Source of the DNA: Terriglobia bacterium
GTDB taxonomy: Bacteria > Acidobacteriota > Terriglobia > Terriglobales > Acidobacteriaceae
Reading direction: 5' to 3'
Assembly (NCBI GenBank): GCA_020073645.1
Contig: JAIQET010000040.1
Span: 1 to 40,104 of the forward strand
Length of the DNA stretch: 40,104 nt
Numbering within the stretch: the stretch's first letter is position 1; each line of letters begins with the position of its first letter. Below the pieces are notes generated by a model. That model was not told the origin of the DNA. It saw nothing but the letters and a program-made list of their open reading frames with translations, and did no database searches. Positions 31,153-37,639 of the stretch are shown piece by piece. The translations under genes were made by a program, and so were the position numbers.

Positions 31153-32325
31153 ATGCCGATAGTAATGACGAAAAGAGAATCCAGTTCCACCCAGCAGCCA
31201 GCGGCGAACCTTCGCATGCCCGCCGAATGGGAGCCCCACGCCGCGACCTGGATGGCCTGGCCGCACTACCGCGATGATTGGCCCGGAAAATTTGAACCCA
31301 TTCCCTGGGTGTACGCGGAGATCATCCGCAATCTGGCGCGTCATGAACGCGTGCAGCTGATCGTTAACGACGCCGCCTCTGAAAGGCGCGCCCGCAAAGT
31401 CCTGGAGCGTGCCAACGCCTTCAGCGATAACGTCTGCTTCCACCGCTGGCCCACCAACCGCGTCTGGACGCGGGACTCGGGATGCACATTTGTCACATGC
31501 AGCACGCCGGATCTGACCCGCAAAAACCGGGAAGGGCACGACTTTAGTCGTGCCGATATGGCACCGCTTAGAGATCGGGCCTTAGCTCCTGAGGGCGAAC
31601 TTCTCGCCGTCAAATGGCGCTTTAACGCCTGGGCCAAGTATCCCAACTGGCAGCACGATGAAAAAATCGGCAGCCACATGGCCAAAGCCGCGGGCACCCG
31701 TGAACTCCGGCCCGCGTTCGGCAAGTACCGGGTCGTCCTCGAAGGCGGCTCCATCGACGTCAACGGCCAAGGCGCTCTGCTGACCACCGAAGAATGCCTG
31801 CTCAGCAAAGTCCAACAGCGCAATCCCGCCATGTCCCGCGCCGACTACGAAAAAGTTCTTGCCGAGTACCTGGGGATCAAGAGTGTGATCTGGCTGGGCG
31901 CAGGCATCGTGGGCGACGACACCCACGGCCACGTGGACGACCTCACGCGCTTCGTGGCACCTGACACCGTGGTTACAGTTGTGGAGTCCGATCCCGACGA
32001 TCCCAACTACGAACCCCTGCGCGAAAACATTCGCCGCCTGCGCGCCGCCACCGACCAGGATGGCAAATCGCTCGCCATCATCGAACTCCCCATGCCAGCT
32101 CCCGTGATCTTTGAAGGGCGCCGCCTACCCGCCAGCTACGGTAATTTCTACATCGCCAACGGCGTGGTGCTGGTGCCGGTGTTCAATGATCCTAATGATC
32201 GCTTCGCGCTCGACATTCTTGCCGATCTGTTTCCGGATCGCGACGTGATCGGCATCTACTCAGGCGATCTGATCTGGGGCTTCGGGGCCATGCACTGCAT
32301 GACCCAACAGCAGCCGGCGGTGTGA
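31153..32325 (+). CDS. aguA: Agmatine deiminase with in-frame insertion
   Basis: The 390-residue pentein-fold enzyme converts agmatine to N-carbamoylputrescine and ammonia. Catalytic features are TRDSG (D108), LEGGSIDVNG, DDTHGHVDD (His near 258-260) and C382 in GAMHCMTQQQPAV. It begins with PAEWEPHAATWMAWPH, as in the family. Between CTFV and the conserved KWRFNAWAKYPNW lies an extra segment of about 30 residues (116-148) that does not look like AguA; its DNA carries a perfect hairpin (see the repeat at 31535). The true start may be ATG 31153 or ATG 31165; neither has a good ribosome-binding site. It follows aguB by 29 bases and is surely cotranscribed. Confidence 0.93.
   Translation: MPIVMTKRESSSTQQPAANLRMPAEWEPHAATWMAWPHYRDDWPGKFEPIPWVYAEIIRNLARHERVQLIVNDAASERRARKVLERANAFSDNVCFHRWPTNRVWTRDSGCTFVTCSTPDLTRKNREGHDFSRADMAPLRDRALAPEGELLAVKWRFNAWAKYPNWQHDEKIGSHMAKAAGTRELRPAFGKYRVVLEGGSIDVNGQGALLTTEECLLSKVQQRNPAMSRADYEKVLAEYLGIKSVIWLGAGIVGDDTHGHVDDLTRFVAPDTVVTVVESDPDDPNYEPLRENIRRLRAATDQDGKSLAIIELPMPAPVIFEGRRLPASYGNFYIANGVVLVPVFNDPNDRFALDILADLFPDRDVIGIYSGDLIWGFGAMHCMTQQQPAV
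31535..31591. repeat. Repeat-like hairpin element inside aguA
   Basis: GGCACGAC (31535-31542) and GTCGTGCC (31547-31554) form a perfect 8-bp stem with loop TTTA. A second, weaker hairpin GGGC-CTTA-GCTC follows at 31577-31588. The element is read in frame as GHDFSRADM...RALAPEG and coincides with the extra segment of the AguA protein. Confidence 0.65.
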
Positions 32326-32366
32326 AGGGCGCTGATCTGAGCAAACCGCGACGCAGAACGAAACCA

Positions 32367-32437
32367 CAGCCGCGAAGCGGCGCAAGAATAAAGCCCACGG
32401 CGTAAGCTGTGGGTTAGCATTTGGGGCCGAGAGGCCA
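32367..32437. repeat. REP-like multi-hairpin element between convergent genes
   Basis: Three small hairpins follow one another: GCCGC-GAA-GCGGC (32369-32381), CCCACGGC-GTAA-GCTGTGGG (32394-32413, one G-U pair) and GGCC-GAG-AGGCC followed by seven A (about 32425-32443). On the minus strand the A run gives a T run before the stem rather than after it; on the plus strand it is not a T-tract. It lies between convergent aguA and the AlaX-like gene and may stop transcription from either side. Confidence 0.6.
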
Positions 32438-32460
32438 AAAAAATCAAACAGGCGGTCGAT

Positions 32461-33690
32461 TCACCCCAGATCCGAGCGCCTGGCCAGTGCGGTAAGGAAT
32501 TCGTCCAGCCCCTCGACCTTGCCCGGCCCGCCCTGAGCCATCTCTTTGCTTCCGCCGCCGCGGCCGCCGAGTTGGGCCAAAGCTTCTCTCATCAGCGCTC
32601 CCATGTCGAACGGCAGCCCCGGAGATTCGGCGAACACCAGCGCCGGCGGGTTGGAAGTCGCGCCCAGCAGCGCGACTACCGGCGTGCTCTGCCGGGTCAG
32701 CCTCTGCGCCAGCAGCTTGATGAACGTCAGATCGCGATCCGGATAGGTGCGAATGACAACTTTGCGGCCCGTGCTCTCGGGCGTTTCCGCCAGCAGACGG
32801 GCGGCGTGTAGATCGGCCAATTCCTCGAGAAGCTGCTCGCGCGACTTGCGTGACGCCCGCGTCTCCTCCTGCGCCTTCTTTATCTGCTGCGGGACATCCT
32901 CCAAGTGACTGGAAAACAGGCTGGCCGCTTCGGTCAGGGTGGCATAATCACGCCGCGCAGTAGCCACGGCGCGTTTGCCGCAGACGAACTCCACCCGCCA
33001 GCCCTGCTTCACTTTTTCTGTCTTGCGCAGCAGGATGCAGCCGATTTGTCCGGTACCGCTGACGTGGGTGCCGCCGCAGGCGGTGAGGTCAAAATCATGG
33101 ATATCGATCAGCCGCAACTGGTCCTTCTCCATGGGCGGCAGCTTGCGCAGGCCCAAGTTGCGTGCCTCCTCTGGCGTGACGAAGCGAATCGCAACCGGAC
33201 GGTTCTCCATCACCACATCATTGGCCAGCGCCTCGGCAGCTTGCACCTGGTCCGAAGACAGGCTTTTCGTGTCCAGATCAATCGAGCAGTAGTCCGCACC
33301 CATGTGGAATGAAACCGTGGCCATGTTGAATAGGCGCACGAACGCCGCGGAAAGCACGTGCTGCCCGGAGTGCTGCTGCATGTGGTCACGGCGGCGCTCC
33401 ACGTCGATCAGACCATGGACGCGACCTCCCTTCTCCATCGCCGGCGCACTCTCCAGGTAGTGCAGGATCGCCCCGTCTTCCTGTTCCACAACTTCGGCGA
33501 CACGCAGCTTTTGCTGATCCGCAATGATCCACCCGGTGTCGAAAACCTGTCCGCCGCTGGTGGGATAAAACGCAGTACGGTCGAGGATCACTGCGGGACG
33601 CGAGCCGGAATTCGGCGCCGACATCACATCAAGAACCTCGGCCTCGAATTCGTGCAAATTCGAATCGTGATAGTAAAGACGTTCAGTCAT
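32461..33690 (-). CDS. AlaX-type alanyl-tRNA editing protein with DHHA1 domain
   Basis: The 409-residue protein corresponds to the editing half of alanyl-tRNA synthetase without the catalytic core. Residues 1-90 form the beta-barrel subdomain (RTAFYPTSGGQ), 100-240 the editing site with HMQQHSGQH (H103, H107) and CGGTHV (C205, H209) as Zn ligands, about 265-310 a coiled coil, and 320-409 a DHHA1-like domain with a Gly-rich GGRGGGSKEMAQGG. It should remove Ser (or Gly) from mischarged tRNA-Ala in trans. ATG 33690 starts the family-like MTERLYYHDS; the longer frame is unsupported. It is downstream of thrC on the same strand, 65 bases apart. Confidence 0.9.
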   Translation of the reverse strand: MTERLYYHDSNLHEFEAEVLDVMSAPNSGSRPAVILDRTAFYPTSGGQVFDTGWIIADQQKLRVAEVVEQEDGAILHYLESAPAMEKGGRVHGLIDVERRRDHMQQHSGQHVLSAAFVRLFNMATVSFHMGADYCSIDLDTKSLSSDQVQAAEALANDVVMENRPVAIRFVTPEEARNLGLRKLPPMEKDQLRLIDIHDFDLTACGGTHVSGTGQIGCILLRKTEKVKQGWRVEFVCGKRAVATARRDYATLTEAASLFSSHLEDVPQQIKKAQEETRASRKSREQLLEELADLHAARLLAETPESTGRKVVIRTYPDRDLTFIKLLAQRLTRQSTPVVALLGATSNPPALVFAESPGLPFDMGALMREALAQLGGRGGGSKEMAQGGPGKVEGLDEFLTALARRSDLG

Positions 33691-33728
33691 TGCGGAGAAA
33701 ACCGCCGTAGTTGCGCGAAGCTTGTAGG

Positions 33729-33749
33729 GCTGAGTGCTGACTGCTGAGT
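33729..33749. repeat. Heptad tandem array, unit GCTGANT
   Basis: GCTGAGT, GCTGACT and GCTGAGT lie six bases beyond the stop codon (33756-33758) of the minus-strand threonine synthase gene, in the spacer before the AlaX-like gene. Confidence 0.72.
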
Positions 33750-33755
33750 GCTTCC

Positions 33756-34964
33756 TCAATACGGCCCAATGATCCCGCCGATCTGCCGCGACGCGGGCTG
33801 CTCCGTCCCCGCGTGCCCGCTGGTGCGGTCGATCACGTCCAGGTACTTCAACCCGGATCCGGTGTTGAACAGCACCACCGTGTTGTCGGAATCGAAGAAC
33901 AGGCTGTCGTGCAGTTTGCGGTACGCGGCCAGCGCTGCGGCGCCTTCCGGGGCCGCAAAGATCCCCTCCACCTGCGCCCAGTGGCGGAGGGCGTCCATGA
34001 TCTCGTCGTCGGTCACGGCCAGCGCTACACCGCCGCTCTTGTTCAGAATATCGAGAATCAGGTAGTCGCCGTAAGCCTTGGGCACGCGCAAACCGGCGGC
34101 CAACGTGCTCGCATTGGGCCAGAATTCCGCGCTGGGCTTACCTTCATCCCATGCTTTAGGAATTGGCGCGCAACCGCTTGACTGCACAACCACCATCTGA
34201 GGGCGCTCGGGGCCGATCCAGCCCAGCTTCTCCATCTCGTCGAAGGCCTTCCACATGCCGAGCAGGCCGACGCCCCCGCCCGTGGGATAAATAATCCCTT
34301 GTGGCAACTGCCATCCCAGTTGCTCGGCAACTTCGTATCCCATGGTCTTCTTGCCCTCCACGCGGAAGGGTTCTTTCAGCGTGGAAGCGTCGAACCAGCC
34401 TTCGCGGTCCTTGCGCTCGGCAACCATCTTGGCGCAGTCGCTGATCAGTCCGTCCACCAGCGTAACCTTCGCACCGTAACTCTCGCACTCCACCCGGTTG
34501 GCGAGCGGCACATCTTTGGGCATGAAGATATGCGCTTCGATATCGGCCTTAGCGGCGTAAGCTGCCAGGGCACTGGCCGCGTTGCCCGCAGAAGGGATAG
34601 CCAGCTTTTTCAGGCCGTAGGCCTTCGCCATGGTCACGGCGGCGGAAAGACCTCGCGCTTTGAACGAACCGGTGGGATTCAGTCCCTCGTCTTTGATAAA
34701 GACATTGGGAAATTCCTTGCTGGCCAGCATCGGAGTGAAGCCTTCGCCCAGCGACACCGGTTCGGCTTCCGGCAGGACTTCGGCGTAGCGCCACATGCTG
34801 GGCGTGCGTCCAGCGAGCGAAGAGGCCGGAAAGTTCTTCTTCAGGGCTGCGAGGTCGTAGCGGACGTAGAGCACGCCGCCATCCTTCGGGCAAATGGTCT
34901 GAGGATGCTCAGCGCTGATCGACGCGCCGCACTTGGTGCATTCCAGATAAGCAATACGGGCCAC
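33756..34964 (-). CDS. thrC: Threonine synthase with N-terminal Zn-ribbon-like segment
   Basis: The 402-residue PLP enzyme makes threonine from O-phosphohomoserine. N-terminal Cys residues C9, C12 and C25 suggest a rubredoxin-like Zn knuckle seen in archaeal/plant-type ThrC. LGEGFTPML is followed by NPTGSFKARG with the PLP lysine K102, then PSAGNAASALAAYAAK and PTGGGVGLLGMWKAF. The start is GTG 34964; a -10-like TAGACT lies six bases upstream and there is no ribosome-binding site. No other threonine gene is nearby. It precedes the tRNA editing gene on the same strand. Confidence 0.94.
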   Translation of the reverse strand: MARIAYLECTKCGASISAEHPQTICPKDGGVLYVRYDLAALKKNFPASSLAGRTPSMWRYAEVLPEAEPVSLGEGFTPMLASKEFPNVFIKDEGLNPTGSFKARGLSAAVTMAKAYGLKKLAIPSAGNAASALAAYAAKADIEAHIFMPKDVPLANRVECESYGAKVTLVDGLISDCAKMVAERKDREGWFDASTLKEPFRVEGKKTMGYEVAEQLGWQLPQGIIYPTGGGVGLLGMWKAFDEMEKLGWIGPERPQMVVVQSSGCAPIPKAWDEGKPSAEFWPNASTLAAGLRVPKAYGDYLILDILNKSGGVALAVTDDEIMDALRHWAQVEGIFAAPEGAAALAAYRKLHDSLFFDSDNTVVLFNTGSGLKYLDVIDRTSGHAGTEQPASRQIGGIIGPY

Positions 34965-34970
34965 GGGTGA

Positions 34971-34976
34971 AGTCTA
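34971..34976 (-). promoter_or_regulatory. -10-like TAGACT before thrC, leaderless spacing
   Basis: On the minus strand TAGACT ends six bases before the GTG at 34964. No Shine-Dalgarno is present. Confidence 0.38.
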
Positions 34977-35011
34977 GCACTGCCGCCAGCATGTGGCACC
35001 GGTTCGGGGTA

Positions 35012-35749
35012 TCACGCCGGAAGGCGTTTCAACAGACCGCTAGCCCGGCGGAACCAGGGCCGTTCCCGGCGCCGCAAATATCCCGGCATGGTCGGCTTTT
35101 TCGCCAGGATACGCTGCGTCCACTCGCGGGCCTCAGCATAACGCTGCTGGGACGCCAGGAAGGTCGCGTAGTTGTAGTAGGTCTCCGACAGGGTGGAAAT
35201 CTTCGTAGCTTGCTGGAACAGGGATTCGGCCTTGTCCGGCTGTCCGGCGTTGGCGTAAGCATGTGCCAGCAGTCCGACCGCGCGATGAAAATCGTATTTC
35301 GAGTCGCTCGATACCACACGCTCCAGGTCAACGAGGGCTGCCGCAAAGTCCCCCATCTGCAGCTCTGTGATGCCCCGTCGATAAAACGGATCGGGCGAGT
35401 CAGTGCGGGAAGAGATGGCCTTGTCGTAACACTGGCGAGCCCGGGCGTAGTTCCCTTCCTCCAGGTACAGATCTGCCAATTCCTCGTAATTCCCTGCGGA
35501 GGGGTTGTCCAGGATAGCCGCTTCCAGTTCGTGAATTCTCCGGCGCCGCGGAAACACCTTGAACGACTGCCGCAGCAGGCCGGCATCAGGGATGACTTCG
35601 ACCGCAATGTAGATGAGCGCCCCGATCGGCCCGAAGAAAATGATGATCCAGAGCCAGTAGGTGTCGGGGCGGCGGCGGATGAAGTGGACGATGGCCAATG
35701 CCTGCAGGATGATGCCCCACGGAAATAGGAGAAAAAGCAGTGATCCCAT
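35012..35749 (-). CDS. Membrane-anchored TPR protein
   Basis: The 245-residue protein begins with two membrane helices (LLFLLFPWGIILQALAIVHF and WLWIIIFFGPIGALIYIAV) joined by RRRPDTY, an arrangement like the PLD-nuclease N-terminal segment. From about residue 75 to 220 TPR-like repeats follow: NYEELADLYLEEGNYARARQCYDKA, DPFYRRGITELQMGDFAAALVDLERV, HRAVGLLAHAYANAGQPDKAESLF and YYNYATFLASQQRYAEAREW. It is probably a scaffold on the cytosolic side of the inner membrane; the partner is unknown. I chose ATG 35749; a -10-like TATAGT lies 12 bases upstream. Confidence 0.8.
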   Translation of the reverse strand: MGSLLFLLFPWGIILQALAIVHFIRRRPDTYWLWIIIFFGPIGALIYIAVEVIPDAGLLRQSFKVFPRRRRIHELEAAILDNPSAGNYEELADLYLEEGNYARARQCYDKAISSRTDSPDPFYRRGITELQMGDFAAALVDLERVVSSDSKYDFHRAVGLLAHAYANAGQPDKAESLFQQATKISTLSETYYNYATFLASQQRYAEAREWTQRILAKKPTMPGYLRRRERPWFRRASGLLKRLPA

Positions 35750-35761
35750 GCGCTGTTGCGC

Positions 35762-35767
35762 ACTATA
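35762..35767 (-). promoter_or_regulatory. -10-like TATAGT before the TPR gene
   Basis: On the minus strand TATAGT ends 12 bases before the ATG at 35749, implying a very short leader. It faces the divergent Cof-type phosphatase gene. Confidence 0.38.
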
Positions 35768-35862
35768 GCACGTGATCCAGGACAGCAACGCTGGCCCTGT
35801 TCCGGTCACCAGACGGCGTAACTCCACGGTTGCGCGTCACTGTTCCCGCTTAATCCGAATGC

Positions 35863-35868
35863 TAGAAT
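35863..35868 (+). promoter_or_regulatory. -10-like TAGAAT, leaderless spacing
   Basis: TAGAAT ends 8 bases before the GTG at 35877; no Shine-Dalgarno. Same hexamer and spacing as at 26268. Confidence 0.45.
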
Positions 35869-35876
35869 CTTTCATC

Positions 35877-36725
35877 GTGAAATCGCCCATTCGCCTGCTG
35901 GCCGTGGATATTGATGGGACCTTGCTGAACCCCGAGTTTCAGATTTCGGAAGCCGACATGGCGGCGCTGCGCCGCGTTCACAAGCAAGGCATCGAGATCA
36001 TCGTTGTGACCGGGCGGCGGCACACCTTTGCCCTGCCCATCGTGCAGCAACTGGGGTTCGATCTCTGGCTGATCAGTTCCAATGGCGCCATCACGCGCTC
36101 GCTCGCCGGCGAAACCTTCCACCGTGACTTCCTCCCCGCCGGCACCTGCCGCAAGCTCTGCCACGCCATGCATGACTTCCGCGGCAACACGGTCCTGACT
36201 TTCGATGTTGAAACCAAGGGCGCCATTGTGCTGGAGCGCATGGATGAGTTGACCGCGAGCATCCAGCGCTGGCTGGAGAAGAACCTGCAATACATCGATT
36301 TCGTGATCCCAATCGAACGCTCCCTGACCACCGACCCGGTGCAGGCCATGTTCTGCGGTCCGATTGAGCGCATGCACCAGGCTCTGAAAGCGCTTTCGCG
36401 AAGCGGCCTGGAGAACCAGATTACGGTGCTGCGCACGGAGTACCCCATCCGTGATCTGTCCATTGTGGATATCCTGAACCACGGCTGTTCCAAGGGCCAT
36501 GCTCTGGAACGCTGGGCCACTTACCGCGACATTCCCCGCGAACAGGTCATGGCCATTGGTGACAACTACAACGACATCGAAATGCTTGCCTTCGCAGGAC
36601 TGCCATTTATCATGGGAAATGCGTCGGAAGAATTGCGCCGCAACGGCTGGGCGGTAACCCGGTCCAACGCCGAAAGCGGCGTGGCAGCGGCGATTGAGCA
36701 GGTGTTGGGGGTTTGGGTTTCGTAG
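35877..36725 (+). CDS. Cof-type HAD-superfamily phosphatase
   Basis: The 282-residue cytosolic phosphatase shows HAD motif I LLAVDIDGTLL (D11 nucleophile, D13 acid/base), motif II VVTGRR, a C2B-type cap in the middle, and motif IV GDNYNDIEMLAFAG near the C-terminus. Cof/YbiV-type members hydrolyse sugar phosphates, flavin or PLP-related phosphates; the substrate here is open. GTG 35877 starts the family-like VKSPIRLLAVDIDG; the frame extends further upstream without support. The stop codon (36723-36725) is part of a dispersed GTAGCG repeat. Confidence 0.9.
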   Translation: MKSPIRLLAVDIDGTLLNPEFQISEADMAALRRVHKQGIEIIVVTGRRHTFALPIVQQLGFDLWLISSNGAITRSLAGETFHRDFLPAGTCRKLCHAMHDFRGNTVLTFDVETKGAIVLERMDELTASIQRWLEKNLQYIDFVIPIERSLTTDPVQAMFCGPIERMHQALKALSRSGLENQITVLRTEYPIRDLSIVDILNHGCSKGHALERWATYRDIPREQVMAIGDNYNDIEMLAFAGLPFIMGNASEELRRNGWAVTRSNAESGVAAAIEQVLGVWVS

Positions 36726-36793
36726 CGCTGGCAGCCTGCCCTGAGCGTAGTCGAAGGGTCCCGCCGGCTGTAGTGGGGGCGTCCTCGCCCCCA
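36722..36793. repeat. GTAGCG...GCGTCCCGCC repeat pair interrupted by a CCTGAGCGTAGTCGAAGG element
   Basis: GTAGCGCTGGC (36722-36732) and GTCCCGCCGGCTGTAGTGGG (from 36758) together match the tandem hairpin at 28828-28874, but 25 extra bases at 36733-36757 separate them. Those bases contain the widely dispersed CCCTGAGCGTAGTCGAAGG motif. The second hairpin GGGGGCGTCCTCGCCCCC (36775-36792) is intact. Confidence 0.75.
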
Positions 36794-36811
36794 CTGCCGA
36801 GACAAGCAACG

Positions 36812-37561
36812 GTGTCCAAGTTCACAAAACTCGGTCTGGGACTAGTTTTCGTGTTGGCAGCGGTCTCCGCCCTGGCCTCAGACCTCGCCGTCCTGCACAA
36901 CGGCTTTTCCATCCGCCACGAGCGCCGCGAGGTAGTCGGCTCCGTTACCCGCCTGTATCCCAGCGCCAGCAGCGACAGCTACGTCGATATTCCCACCGAT
37001 CAGATCGACCACTTCGAGAAAGACCTGTCGCTTTCGATTGCGCCCAGAACATCGCCCAGCCCGGAAGAACTGCACGACGTCATCAACACCATCAGCGGCC
37101 GTCATCACCTCGATCCCGACCTGGTCAATAGCGTGATCCATGCCGAGAGCAGCTTCAATCCCCACGCTGTTTCCCCCAAAGGCGCCCAGGGGCTGATGCA
37201 GCTCATGCCTCAGACTGCGTCGCAGTTAGGCGTGAGCAACGCCTTCGACCCGAGCGCCAACGTCGAAGGCGGCACGCGCTACCTGCGCGAACTTCTGGAG
37301 CGCTACAACTTCGATTTGATCAAAGCTCTGGCCGCGTACAATGCGGGCCCGCAACGCGTGGAACAGTACCGCGGCGTACCTCCGTATTACGAAACCCGCA
37401 CCTACGTGGCCAAGGTAATCCGCGATTTCAACCGCAAGAAAATGGCGGAACGGAAAGCCTCGGCGGCAGCCAAGAGTAACCGCAAGAAAACGGCGGCGCA
37501 CCAGCCCGGGGCTGCCAGGCAGGCGGCGGATGCCGACGTTGCACAAGCAGCGTCGCGTTGA
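36812..37561 (+). CDS. Lytic transglycosylase (SLT domain)
   Basis: The 249-residue protein has a signal peptide (KLGLGLVFVLAAVSALA) and an SLT goose-lysozyme-like domain at about 88-205: VIHAESSFNPHAVSPKGAQGLMQLMP with catalytic E112, then FDPSANVEGGTRYLREL and ALAAYNAGPQRVE. It cleaves peptidoglycan glycan strands in the periplasm, forming anhydro-muropeptides. A short N-terminal region (residues 30-70) may be a binding module, and the C-terminus is a basic Ala/Lys-rich tail. I chose GTG 36812; the longer frame to 36713 begins with the translated dispersed repeat (ACPERSRR) and is spurious. Confidence 0.9.
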   Translation: MSKFTKLGLGLVFVLAAVSALASDLAVLHNGFSIRHERREVVGSVTRLYPSASSDSYVDIPTDQIDHFEKDLSLSIAPRTSPSPEELHDVINTISGRHHLDPDLVNSVIHAESSFNPHAVSPKGAQGLMQLMPQTASQLGVSNAFDPSANVEGGTRYLRELLERYNFDLIKALAAYNAGPQRVEQYRGVPPYYETRTYVAKVIRDFNRKKMAERKASAAAKSNRKKTAAHQPGAARQAADADVAQAASR

Positions 37562-37639
37562 CCTTCCTACCGCGCTCATTTACCTTGAAGCACGGGCGAT
37601 GCTCGCTCCTGGGGCGCAATCCCGGGGCTGTTCCCTTTC

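Noticed and set aside
36713..36811. N-terminal extension ACPERSRR... of the lytic transglycosylase
   Set aside because: This is the translated form of the dispersed CCTGAGCGTAGTCGAAGG repeat; the signal peptide begins at GTG 36812.
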